64,000 nt of DNA, taken from the NCBI GenBank assembly GCA_035295845.1, contig DATGIF010000025.1, forward strand, positions 1 through 64,000, written 5' to 3'. This DNA is from Palsa-892 sp035295845. Its GTDB lineage: Bacteria > Pseudomonadota > Alphaproteobacteria > Rhizobiales > Xanthobacteraceae. The notes beneath the pieces were generated by a model, which did not search any database, was not told where the DNA came from, and saw only the letters and a list, made by a program, of their open reading frames with translations. The translations under genes were made by a program, and so were the position numbers. Shown piece by piece: positions 49,831 through 58,745 of the stretch; position 1 is the stretch's first letter, and each line of letters opens with the position of its first letter.

Positions 49831-50820
49831 TCAGCGCGCGACCCGCACCAGCGTGCGGCCGCGCACTTTTCCCGCCAAAATTTGCGGCCCAATACTCGCC
49901 ACATTCTCGAGCGGCACTTCGGTCGCCATCGCCGCGAGCTTGTCGCGGTCAAGCTCGTTGGCGAGCCGTTTCCACGCCTCGCGGCGGAGCGGTTGCGGGC
50001 AATAGACGGAATCGATGCCGAGGAGTGCCACCGCCCGCAGAATAAACGGCGCCACCGAGGCCGCCAGATCCAGGCCTTGGGCGAGGCCGCAGGCGGCGAC
50101 CGCCCCGCCATATTTCGTCATCGACAAGACGTTCGCGAGCGTGTGCGAGCCCGCGGAATCCACCCCGGCGGCCCAGCGTTCCTTGCCGAGCGGCTTCGCG
50201 GGGCCGGAAAGCTCGGCGCGGTCGATGATCTCGGCGGCGCCCAGCGCCTTCAGATAATCCGATTCCTGAACGCGGCCGGTCGAGGCGATGACGTGAAAAC
50301 CGAGCTTGGCGAGAATTGTGATCGCAACCGAGCCGACGCCGCCCGCGGCACCCGTCACCACCACCGGCCCGCGATCGGGCGCGATCCCGTAGCGCTCAAG
50401 GGCCATCACCGCGAGCATCGACGTATAGCCGGCGGTGCCGATCTCCATCGCCTGCTTCGTGGTCATGCCCTTCGGCAACGGCACGAGCCACTCGCCCTTG
50501 ACCCGCGCCTTCTCGGCGTAACCGCCCAGATGCGTCTCGCCGAGGCCGTAGCCGTTCAGCACCACCGCGTCGCCGGGCTTGAAGTCTTTGTTGTTCGAGC
50601 TTTCGACGATGCCAGCGAAGTCGGCGCCCGGAATCATCGGCCAGCGCCGCACCACCGGCGCCTTGCCGGTGAGCGCAAGCCCGTCCTTGTAATTGACCGT
50701 CGACCATTCGACGCGGACGGTGACGTCGCCGTCCATCAGCTGTGACTCGTCGAAATCGACAAGCCCGACTTTTTGGCCCGCGTCCGCCTTCTCGATCAGG
50801 ATCGCCTTGAACGTCGCCAT
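49831..50820 (-). CDS. acuI: Acryloyl-CoA reductase/YhdH-type quinone oxidoreductase
   Basis: The 329-residue zinc-free medium-chain reductase has WSTVNYKDGLALTGKAP at the N-terminus, PMIPGADFAG, and the NADPH motif VTGAAGGVGSVA. It matches AcuI/YhdH, which reduces acryloyl-CoA to propionyl-CoA in DMSP/propionate metabolism or detoxifies acrylate. Convergent structure is typical, but related quinone reductases share this fold. Precedes the secreted-protein gene on the same strand and follows the MFS carrier after 17 bp. Confidence 0.88.
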   Translation of the reverse strand: MATFKAILIEKADAGQKVGLVDFDESQLMDGDVTVRVEWSTVNYKDGLALTGKAPVVRRWPMIPGADFAGIVESSNNKDFKPGDAVVLNGYGLGETHLGGYAEKARVKGEWLVPLPKGMTTKQAMEIGTAGYTSMLAVMALERYGIAPDRGPVVVTGAAGGVGSVAITILAKLGFHVIASTGRVQESDYLKALGAAEIIDRAELSGPAKPLGKERWAAGVDSAGSHTLANVLSMTKYGGAVAACGLAQGLDLAASVAPFILRAVALLGIDSVYCPQPLRREAWKRLANELDRDKLAAMATEVPLENVASIGPQILAGKVRGRTLVRVAR

Positions 50821-50837
50821 CCGGCGCTTCTAACACA

Positions 50838-52067
50838 TCAGGCGGCGGCGGTGGCAAAGCGGCCGGCCGGCTTTTCGACGATCGGCAGGTTGATGAGCGC
50901 GGACGCGACGCCGAAGAACACCGACAGCCACCACACCGGATTGTAGGAGCCGGTGGCCTCGAACACGACGCCGCCGAGCCAGACGCCGAGGAAGCTCCCG
51001 ACCTGATGGCTGAAGAAGGCGAAGCCGAAGAGCATGGCGAGCCAGCGCGTGCCGAACATCAGCGCCACGAGCCCGGACGTGGGCGGCACGGTGGAAAGCC
51101 ATGTGAGGCCGGTGATCACGCCGAAGCCGAGCGCTGCGGCAGGGCTCGGGGGCAAGGTGATGAAAATCGCGATCGAAATCGCGCGGATCAGATAGATCGT
51201 CGAGAGAATAAAGCGCATCGGCACATAACGGCCGAGATAGCCCGCCGAGATCGAGCCGATGATGTTGAAGAGGCCGATGATGGCGATCGTCCAGCCGCCG
51301 ACGCTGGCGCTGAGGCCGCGGTCGATGAGGTAGGACGGCAGGTGCGCGGTCACGAAGGCAAGCTGGAAGCCGCAGGTGAAGAAGCCGAGCACGAGGAGCA
51401 CGTAAGAGCGGTGGCCGAATGCTTCCGCGAGCGCCTGCTTCATCGACTGTGACGGCGCCGATCCCACGCCTCCGCCGGCGGCGTTGGGCGGCGTCGCGAG
51501 CGCGAGCGAAAACGGCAGCACGAAGAGCACGAGCGCCGAGAAAATGAAAAGCGCGGTTTGCCAGCCATAGCCGTCGATGATGGCGACGCCGAACGGCGCG
51601 AACAGAAACTGGCCGAAGGATCCCGCGGCGGTGCCGAGACCGAAGGCAAGCGAACGCCATTCCTCCGGCAGGATCTTGCCGAACGCGCCAAGCACGATGT
51701 TGAACGAGCAGCCGGAGAGGCCGAAGCCGATCAGCGCGCCGGCGGTGAGATCGAGCAGGCCCGGCGTCGACGACGTCGTCATCAAGGCAAGACCCGCGGC
51801 GTATAAAATCGCGCCCACGCACATCACGCGGATGGTGCCGAAGCGGTCGGCAATGGCGCCGGCCAAGGGCTGGCCCACGCCCCACAAGAGATTCTGAATC
51901 GCGAAGGCGAGCGCGAAGACGCCGCGGCCCCAGCCGTGCGCGCTCGACATCGGGGTGAGGAAAAAGCCGAAGGAGGAGCGCGGCCCGAAGGTGAGAATGG
52001 CGATCAGGCAGCCGCAGACGAGGATAACGGCGGGCGTGCGCCAGGCGGTGAGCGTCTTCGTGGACAT
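50838..52067 (-). CDS. Major facilitator superfamily transporter (MCT/OFA-like)
   Basis: The 409-residue protein has about 12 transmembrane helices with an MFS loop GAIADRFGTIRVM between helices 2 and 3 and a central loop (about 190-215). It resembles monocarboxylate/oxalate-formate-type carriers, which fits its position next to acuI, but substrate is unproven. ATG 52067 follows AGGAAAC. Its 5' leader contains a terminator-like hairpin (separate entry), so attenuation is possible. Confidence 0.88.
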   Translation of the reverse strand: MSTKTLTAWRTPAVILVCGCLIAILTFGPRSSFGFFLTPMSSAHGWGRGVFALAFAIQNLLWGVGQPLAGAIADRFGTIRVMCVGAILYAAGLALMTTSSTPGLLDLTAGALIGFGLSGCSFNIVLGAFGKILPEEWRSLAFGLGTAAGSFGQFLFAPFGVAIIDGYGWQTALFIFSALVLFVLPFSLALATPPNAAGGGVGSAPSQSMKQALAEAFGHRSYVLLVLGFFTCGFQLAFVTAHLPSYLIDRGLSASVGGWTIAIIGLFNIIGSISAGYLGRYVPMRFILSTIYLIRAISIAIFITLPPSPAAALGFGVITGLTWLSTVPPTSGLVALMFGTRWLAMLFGFAFFSHQVGSFLGVWLGGVVFEATGSYNPVWWLSVFFGVASALINLPIVEKPAGRFATAAA

Positions 52068-52105
52068 GGTGTTTCCTGCGGGCGTGGGGCCGAACCTTGT
52101 TGTTC

Positions 52106-52137
52106 AAAAAACGGGTGCGGTTCGGCCTCCGCACCCG
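52106..52137 (-). terminator. Intrinsic terminator in the leader of the MFS gene
   Basis: On the minus strand, a perfect 9-bp stem CGGGTGCGG/CCGCACCCG (52137-52112) with an 8-nt loop is followed by T6 (52111-52106). It ends 38 bp before the MFS start and no gene precedes it on that strand. A segment inside it (GGTTCGGCC, 52119-52127 on plus) can instead pair with GGCCGAACC (52088-52096), a mutually exclusive fold. Either it ends a small RNA or it is a leader attenuator. Confidence 0.6.
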
Positions 52138-52298
52138 GTGGAGGCGCAACTTATCGGCAAGCGCGGCGTTGCCCTAACGAATCCTGCTGAGAGCAGCCAT
52201 CAAGGAAGCGCATGGCTGAGGGCTTGGGAAGGGCTGGCGAAGTCCGGGCTTTTGCGCTATATTCCTTTTGCTCGGAATGAGAATAAGAGCAGCGGGCT

Positions 52299-52317
52299 CC
52301 GGCGAAAGCCGGTTTTT
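52299..52317 (+). terminator. Terminator-like hairpin upstream of nadA
   Basis: CCGGC-GAAA-GCCGG (52299-52312) followed by TTTTT (52313-52317) gives a GNRA-capped hairpin with a T-run on the plus strand. It lies just upstream of the nadA operator, with no plus-strand gene to terminate. Confidence 0.5.
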
Positions 52318-52329
52318 CCGTAGGCCAAA

Positions 52330-52348
52330 TATGCTCAATATGAGCATA
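52330..52348. promoter_or_regulatory. Palindromic operator of nadABC (NadQ-type)
   Basis: TATGCTCA-ATA-TGAGCATA is a perfect 19-bp palindrome ending 18 bp before the nadA start. A weaker TTGCTC-N4-TGAGAA lies upstream at 52268-52283. Alphaproteobacterial nadABC operons are controlled by NadQ, and the operon is followed by a nadQ-like gene, so this is the best candidate for its site. I cannot compare it with a published motif here. Confidence 0.6.
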
Positions 52349-52366
52349 AAACGGCGGGAGGGAGCC

Positions 52367-53482
<1,116 letters not shown>

Positions 53483-53523
53483 TCCTGTCGCTTCCTCCGC
53501 CTGTGGAATGACAAGGAGGCCAA

Positions 53524-55119
53524 ATGTCCGACGCGCCGCGCGAGCGTGATGAGCTGCCGCCGCAATCCTGGGGCGGCGTCGACGATGTGGTCATCGTCGG
53601 CGGCGGGCTCGCCGGCCTTTACTGCGCGTTGAAGCTCGCGCCAAGGCCGGTGACGGTGGTGACCGCGTCGCCGATCGGCGAGGGCGCTTCCTCGGTTCTG
53701 GCGCAGGGCGGCATTGCCGCCGCGATCGACGAGGGCGACTCGCCCGCGGCCCATGTCGAGGACACGCTGAAGGCGGGCGCCGGCATCGTCGATCGCCGCC
53801 TCGCCGAGATGATGGCGGCGGAAGCCCCCGCGCGCATCGAGGATTTGCTCCGATACGGCGTTCCCTTCGATCGCGATCTCGAAGGCAAGCTTCTCTTGTC
53901 GCGCGAGGCCGCGCACTCGGCGCGGCGGATCGTGCGCGTCAAGGGCGATGGCGCCGGCTCCGCCATCATGCAGGCGCTCGTCGCCGCCGTGCGCGCAACG
54001 CCTTCGATCCGCGTGTTTGAGAATTTGCTGCTTGAAGACCTACTCACCGAAGGCCGCTACGTGACCGGCGTGCGCCTGCGCGCGGCGGGCAAATCCGCGC
54101 CGGTGGAGATCACCGGGCGCGCGATCGTGCTCGCCTCCGGCGGCGTCGGCGGTCTCTATGCCGTCACCACCAATCCGCTGATCTCGCGCGGCGTCGGGCT
54201 CGCGGTGGCGGCGCGCGCCGGCGCCGTGATTGCCGATGCCGAATTCGTGCAATTCCACCCGACCGCGCTCGATGTCGGGCGCGATCCCGCGCCGCTCGCC
54301 ACCGAAGCGCTGCGCGGCGAGGGCGCGACCCTTGTCAACGCCAAGGGCGAGCGGTTCATGCAGGCCCTCCACCCCGCGGCAGAACTCGCGCCGCGCGACA
54401 TCGTCGCCCGCGGCGTCTTCGCGGAGATCGCGGCCGGCCGCGGCGCCTTCCTCGATGCCCGCAAGCTGGCGAATTTCGCCGGGCGTTTTCCCAACGTGTA
54501 TGCCGCCTGCCAGGCGGCGGGCATCGATCCGGCAGAGCAGCCGATCCCGGTCGCGCCCGCCGCGCATTATCACATGGGCGGCGTGCTCACCGACGCGAAC
54601 GGCCGCACGTCCCTCGACGGGCTGTGGGCCGCGGGCGAAGCCGCCTCCACCGGCGCCCATGGCGGAAACCGGCTTGCCTCCAACTCGCTTTTGGAAGCGG
54701 TGGTGTTCGCCGCGCGCATTGCCGAGGACATCGCGGGGCTCGCGCCGGAATCGCCGATCTTCGACGGGCGGCCGGTGCCGGCGCCGAAATCTGAGGCAAA
54801 GCTCGAGATGGGGCGCGAGGAAATGCGCCTGCGGCGATTGATGTCGGCGAATGTCGGCGTGATCCGCTCCGGCCATGGCCTGGCCGAGGCGCTCGGCGAA
54901 ATCGCGGCGCTGGAAAAGCGCGCGAAGAGCACCGGCCTGCGCGATATGGCCGTCGCCGCGCTGATGATTGCGGCCGCGGCCTATGCGCGCACCGAAAGCC
55001 GCGGCGCGCATTATCGCTCGGACTTTCCGGCGCCCGATCCGGCGCAAGCGCATCGCAGCTATTTCACGCTCGATGAGGCGAGAGCGATCGCGCGCCGCGC
55101 CGGAGCCAAAGCCGCCTGA
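53524..55119 (+). CDS. nadB: L-aspartate oxidase
   Basis: Oxidises aspartate to iminoaspartate for NAD synthesis. The 531-residue flavoprotein has the FAD motif VGGGLAGLYCA, SVLAQGGIAAA, the catalytic segment FHPTALDVG, and AAHYHMGGVLTD in the capping domain, matching succinate dehydrogenase-type oxidoreductases of this group. AAGGAGG precedes ATG 53524. It ends 2 bp before nadC. Confidence 0.95.
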   Translation: MSDAPRERDELPPQSWGGVDDVVIVGGGLAGLYCALKLAPRPVTVVTASPIGEGASSVLAQGGIAAAIDEGDSPAAHVEDTLKAGAGIVDRRLAEMMAAEAPARIEDLLRYGVPFDRDLEGKLLLSREAAHSARRIVRVKGDGAGSAIMQALVAAVRATPSIRVFENLLLEDLLTEGRYVTGVRLRAAGKSAPVEITGRAIVLASGGVGGLYAVTTNPLISRGVGLAVAARAGAVIADAEFVQFHPTALDVGRDPAPLATEALRGEGATLVNAKGERFMQALHPAAELAPRDIVARGVFAEIAAGRGAFLDARKLANFAGRFPNVYAACQAAGIDPAEQPIPVAPAAHYHMGGVLTDANGRTSLDGLWAAGEAASTGAHGGNRLASNSLLEAVVFAARIAEDIAGLAPESPIFDGRPVPAPKSEAKLEMGREEMRLRRLMSANVGVIRSGHGLAEALGEIAALEKRAKSTGLRDMAVAALMIAAAAYARTESRGAHYRSDFPAPDPAQAHRSYFTLDEARAIARRAGAKAA

Positions 55120-55121
55120 AC

Positions 55122-55994
55122 ATGCACGCCGATCTCTCTCTGCCCGGAGCCTTTCTCTCGCCGCTCCTGATCGAGGAGACGGTGCGCCGCGCCCTTGACG
55201 AGGATCTGGGGCGCGCCGGCGACATCACCTCCATCGCCACGATCCCGGAAGGAACCCGCGCGCGCGCGCGGCTCGTCGCCCGCAAGCCGGGCGTGCTTGC
55301 CGGGCTTGCTTGTGCGGCGGAATCGTTCCGGGCGATCGATCCGGCGATCACGTTTCGCAACACAAAGCGCGATGGCGAAACGCTCGCGGCTGACGAAATC
55401 ATCGCGGAGATCGAAGGGCCGGCGATCGCGATTTTGTCCGGTGAGCGCGTGGCGCTGAATTTCGCCGGTCATCTCTCGGGGATCGCAACGCTCACCGCCG
55501 TCTATGTGGCGAAGGTCGCCCACACCCGGGCAAAGATCGTCGACACCCGCAAGACGCTTCCGGGCCTCCGCGCTCTCGAAAAATATGCCGTGCGTTGCGG
55601 CGGCGGCGTCAATCACCGCATGGGTCTCGATGATGCGGCGCTGATCAAGGACAACCATATCGCGGTCGCCGGCGGGGTCGCCGCGGCGTTGAAAGCGGCG
55701 CGCGCCGCGGTCGGCCATCTCGTCAAGGTCGAGATCGAGGTCGATTCTCTCGATCAGCTGGCGGAAGTGCTGAAAGCAGGCGGCGCCGATGCCGTCCTTC
55801 TCGACAATATGGATGCCGCAACGCTCAAGCGCGCGGTCGAGATGACCGCGGGCAAGCTCGTCACCGAAGCATCCGGCGGCGTTTCGCTGGAGACGGTGGC
55901 GAAGATCGCCGAGAGCGGCGTTGACGTGATCTCCGTCGGCGCGCTCACCCATTCGGCGCCGGTGCTCGACATCGCGCTCGACATCGATAGCTGA
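55122..55994 (+). CDS. nadC: Nicotinate-nucleotide pyrophosphorylase (carboxylating)
   Basis: Quinolinate phosphoribosyltransferase, last de novo step before NaMN. The 290-residue protein has EDLGRAGDITS, DTRKTLPGLRALEKYAVRCGGG in pieces, HRMGLDDAALIKDNH and a C-terminal barrel end with VDVISVGALTHSAPVLDIALD. Gene order nadA-nadB-nadC is standard, with 2 bp to nadB. Ends 4 bp before the convergent nadQ-like gene. Confidence 0.96.
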   Translation: MHADLSLPGAFLSPLLIEETVRRALDEDLGRAGDITSIATIPEGTRARARLVARKPGVLAGLACAAESFRAIDPAITFRNTKRDGETLAADEIIAEIEGPAIAILSGERVALNFAGHLSGIATLTAVYVAKVAHTRAKIVDTRKTLPGLRALEKYAVRCGGGVNHRMGLDDAALIKDNHIAVAGGVAAALKAARAAVGHLVKVEIEVDSLDQLAEVLKAGGADAVLLDNMDAATLKRAVEMTAGKLVTEASGGVSLETVAKIAESGVDVISVGALTHSAPVLDIALDIDS

Positions 55995-55998
55995 ACCG

Positions 55999-56979
55999 TC
56001 AGCGCGCCCCGAAGCGAAAGCCCGGCGACGGCCGTTCGGCCATCACCTCGCGGCGAAAGCGGAAGAGCGCCGCGGGCCTGCCGCCGGTGGCGGTCGCCAT
56101 CTCGCCGGTCGGCTCCACCAGCGCCGTCGCCTCGACAAAGCGCCGGAAGTTCTGCTTGTGCAGATGCCGGCCGGCGATCGCCTCCACCGTGCGCTGCAAT
56201 TCGGTGAGCGTGAATTCCGCCGGCATCAATTCGAATACGACCGGGCGATATTTGAGCTTGGCGCGGAGGCGGGCGATCGCGGTCGCGAGAATCCGGCGAT
56301 GGTCGAGCCGCATCGGCTCGCCGAGCGGCACGCGCGTCTTGCGTGCGAGCGCCGCTTCGCGTCCGTCGCGGCGCGCTTCCTCGATGAGGCCCGCCTCGTA
56401 CAAGAGCTCGTAGCGCTCGAGCACTTTCTCCTCGTCCCAGGGCGAGCCTTCGACGCCGAAGGCGAGCCGCAGCCGCTCGCGCCGGCCGAGCGCGCGGCCC
56501 GGCTCGCGTTCGCGCGCCACCGCCTTGGCCCAGCTCGCAAGCGCCGGCAGGATCGTGTCGTCGAGGATTTTCGGCCGGCCGCCGCGCCAGTCCTCCCACG
56601 GAAAAAACCGGTACCACGGCTCGAAACGCGCGCCCGCCGCGATCAGCGCCGCGTCCTCGTCGGGAAGCCGCGTCAGCGCGAGATAACCGACCGAGAGCGC
56701 GTGCGGATCGGTGCCGCCGGCGCGCGCGTGCCGGCCGCGGTCGCCGAAGGTGTAGAGCTGCTCGACATAGCCGACCGCCAGCGCCGTTTGTTCGGCGACG
56801 AATTCGCGGAGCGCAAGCTCGAAGGTGCGGTGCGTGAGCGGCTCGAACGGGCCGGAGGGAAGGCCGATGGCGCCGCTCGCATCCGCGCCGGCGACAAGAA
56901 TCTGCGGGCTCGCCTCGTCGACGGCGACGATCGCCGCGGTGAGCCCGATCTCGATCGGCGTGCGCTTGTGGCCGCTCAT
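55999..56979 (-). CDS. nadQ: NadQ-like (Nudix-derived) transcriptional regulator
   Basis: The 326-residue protein has an N-terminal Nudix-like domain and a C-terminal winged helix: FTLTELQRTVEAIAGRHLHKQNFRRFVEA, similar to NrtR-type regulators in the LTELQ...NFRR pattern. The Nudix box is eroded: the catalytic REUxEExG stretch reads REFVAEQT, so hydrolase activity is probably lost. NadQ (COG4111-type) is a regulator of nadABC in Alphaproteobacteria, and this gene is convergent with nadC. The assignment rests on similarity plus context. Confidence 0.75.
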   Translation of the reverse strand: MSGHKRTPIEIGLTAAIVAVDEASPQILVAGADASGAIGLPSGPFEPLTHRTFELALREFVAEQTALAVGYVEQLYTFGDRGRHARAGGTDPHALSVGYLALTRLPDEDAALIAAGARFEPWYRFFPWEDWRGGRPKILDDTILPALASWAKAVAREREPGRALGRRERLRLAFGVEGSPWDEEKVLERYELLYEAGLIEEARRDGREAALARKTRVPLGEPMRLDHRRILATAIARLRAKLKYRPVVFELMPAEFTLTELQRTVEAIAGRHLHKQNFRRFVEATALVEPTGEMATATGGRPAALFRFRREVMAERPSPGFRFGAR

Positions 56980-56999
56980 GCGGCGAGGTTATCACGGAA

Positions 57000-57014
57000 G
57001 CGGACTAAGTCCGC
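57000..57014. promoter_or_regulatory. Palindrome between the nadQ-like and phosphatase genes
   Basis: GCGGACT-A-AGTCCGC is a perfect palindrome (7-bp arms) 21 bp upstream of the nadQ-like start. It is not like the nadA operator, so it is not an obvious autoregulatory site. It could be an operator or a small hairpin between cotranscribed genes. Confidence 0.35.
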
Positions 57015-57022
57015 GCCTGCCG

Positions 57023-57547
57023 TCAGTCGAGGCCGAGAACGAAGGGCTCCGCCTCGTAGGCGCCGACGCCGAAGCCCATGGTTTCGATCGCAGCGCTCAT
57101 TCGCCCGCCGCGGCCGAGATGGCTGTCGGCAAGCGCCACGAGCCGCCGGTTCGGGTACGCCGTGGGCGATGCGGCGCGCAGGCGCGCCGCGATCTCGGCC
57201 TCGTCGCGGCCGGGCGACAACGCGCAGGCCGCGACGAAGGCCGCCGCCGTCGAGCGGCTGATGCCGGCATAGCAATGCACCACCATCGGCTGTGCGCGGT
57301 CCCAGCGATCGAGGAAGGCCAAGAGCCGTTCCACGTGTTCCTCGTTCGGCGCGATCATGCCGTCCATTTCGTCGGCAATGTCGTCCATTTCGAGCCACAG
57401 ATGATCCTCGGGCCTGATCCCTTGGTTCTTCAGCCCTTCGCGTTCGCGCTTGATCAGTTCCTCGTCGCGCACCAGCGTCACCACGTGGCGCGCGCGCGAT
57501 TTCTCGACGGTTTCCTGCAATCGTGAAAGCGAGCAGACGACGATCAT
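57023..57547 (-). CDS. Dual-specificity/protein tyrosine phosphatase family protein
   Basis: The 174-residue protein has the phosphatase loop HCYAGISRSTAA (consensus HC-x5-R), with the upstream WLEMDDIADEM as the likely acid loop. The N-terminus MIVVCSLSRLQETVEKSRARH is typical of a small Rhizobiales family. Substrate unknown; it could act on phosphoproteins, lipids or RNA. ATG 57547 overlaps the HD gene stop (ATGA). Last coupled gene of ygfZ-tag-HD-phosphatase. Confidence 0.85.
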   Translation of the reverse strand: MIVVCSLSRLQETVEKSRARHVVTLVRDEELIKREREGLKNQGIRPEDHLWLEMDDIADEMDGMIAPNEEHVERLLAFLDRWDRAQPMVVHCYAGISRSTAAAFVAACALSPGRDEAEIAARLRAASPTAYPNRRLVALADSHLGRGGRMSAAIETMGFGVGAYEAEPFVLGLD

Positions 57548-58155
57548 TTCGGTTGCTTGTTGAGTTCCTGGAATCGCTTGAGGAATCGCCGCTCGGCAGA
57601 TTCGGCGTTCCATGGCGCCAGATAGCGCTTCATTGTGACGGCGTCGAGATCAGGCTCTTCCCCGAAAAAACGCCGCGCTTCGCGCTCGGAAAAGCCCGCG
57701 AGTTTCGTCGCTTCGAGATAGGCGGCGCCGCGGTCCGCCGCCTTCACGATCTTCACGAGGGCCGGGGGCCAGACCGGCGGCAGCCCGAAGCGGAGCGAAA
57801 TCGCCGACAGGAGCCGCATCTCCACCGGCTTGTAATCGCCGCCGATTACCGCCTTGAACGGGCTGATCGGATCGCCGATCACGTATTCGGGCGCATCGTG
57901 CAGGAGCACGGCGAGCCGCCAGCGGGGGTCGATGTTGGGCGCCGCGCGGCGCGAGATCGTCTCGACCAGAAGCGAATGCTGCGCCACCGAAAAAATATGC
58001 GGCCCCTCGGTCTGGCCATTCCAGCGCGCGACGCGCGCGAGCCCGTGCGCGATGTCCTCGATCTCGACGTCGAGCGGCGAGGGGTCGAGAAGATCGAGTC
58101 GGCGGCCCGACAGCATGCGCTGCCAGGCGCGGGGCGGAGCGGGACGTGCGGCCAT
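57544..58155 (-). CDS. HD domain phosphohydrolase
   Basis: The 203-residue protein has an HD domain with metal ligands in FSVAQHSLLVE, LLHDAPE (His-Asp pair) and later Asp in KAADRGAA. It resembles YfbR-like 5'-deoxynucleotidases, but the nucleotide specificity is unproven. ATG 58155 shares one base with the tag stop (TGATG). It is coupled to both neighbours, which include two enzymes acting on nucleic acid damage or nucleotides. Confidence 0.85.
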   Translation of the reverse strand: MAARPAPPRAWQRMLSGRRLDLLDPSPLDVEIEDIAHGLARVARWNGQTEGPHIFSVAQHSLLVETISRRAAPNIDPRWRLAVLLHDAPEYVIGDPISPFKAVIGGDYKPVEMRLLSAISLRFGLPPVWPPALVKIVKAADRGAAYLEATKLAGFSEREARRFFGEEPDLDAVTMKRYLAPWNAESAERRFLKRFQELNKQPK

Positions 58156-58745
58156 CAGCGCGCCAGCGCCTTGTGCCGGTGGCAATCGACGAGATGGTCG
58201 TTGACCATGCCGACCGCCTGCATGAAGGCATAGACGATCGTCGGCCCGCAGAACTTGAAGCCCTTCTCCTTCAGGTCCTTCGAGATTTTCTTCGACAGCG
58301 GCGTCTCGGCCGGAATCTGGCGCCGCGTCTTGAAGCGATGATCGAGGGGCTTGCCGTCCATGAAGTCCCACAGATAGGCCGAGAAGCCCGGACCCTTCTC
58401 CATCATCTCGAGCCAGGCGCGCGCCGAGGCGACGGCGCCCTCGACCTTCAACTTGTTGCGCACGATGCCCTCGTCCTTCATCAGCGAAGCGATTTTCTTC
58501 TTGTCGTAGCGGGCGATTTTTTCCGGCTGAAATTGCGAGAAGGCGCGGCGGAAATTCTCACGCTTGCGCAAAATCGTGATCCACGAGAGCCCCGCCTGAA
58601 AGCCGTCGAGCACGAGCTTTTCGTACAGCGCGCGGTCGTCATATTCCGGCACGCCCCATTCGGTGTCGTGATAGGCCATGTACAGGGGGTCGCGTCCCGC
58701 CCAGAAGCAGCGGCGGAGCCCGTCGTCGTGCAAAATGACGTTCAT
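58155..58745 (-). CDS. tag: DNA-3-methyladenine glycosylase I
   Basis: Removes 3-methyladenine from DNA. The 196-residue protein has RCFWAGRDPLYMAYHDTEWG (zinc-binding Cys and His, aromatic base pocket), GFQAGLSWITILRKR, and C-terminal HLVDCHRH with the remaining zinc ligands. Length and motifs are complete. Its start overlaps the ygfZ stop as ATGA. Confidence 0.95.
   Translation of the reverse strand: MNVILHDDGLRRCFWAGRDPLYMAYHDTEWGVPEYDDRALYEKLVLDGFQAGLSWITILRKRENFRRAFSQFQPEKIARYDKKKIASLMKDEGIVRNKLKVEGAVASARAWLEMMEKGPGFSAYLWDFMDGKPLDHRFKTRRQIPAETPLSKKISKDLKEKGFKFCGPTIVYAFMQAVGMVNDHLVDCHRHKALAR

Noticed and set aside
52112..52137. T-arm-like stem as part of a tRNA or tmRNA piece
   Set aside because: The loop is 8 nt with no other cloverleaf arms or acceptor stem; the T-run makes a terminator the better reading.
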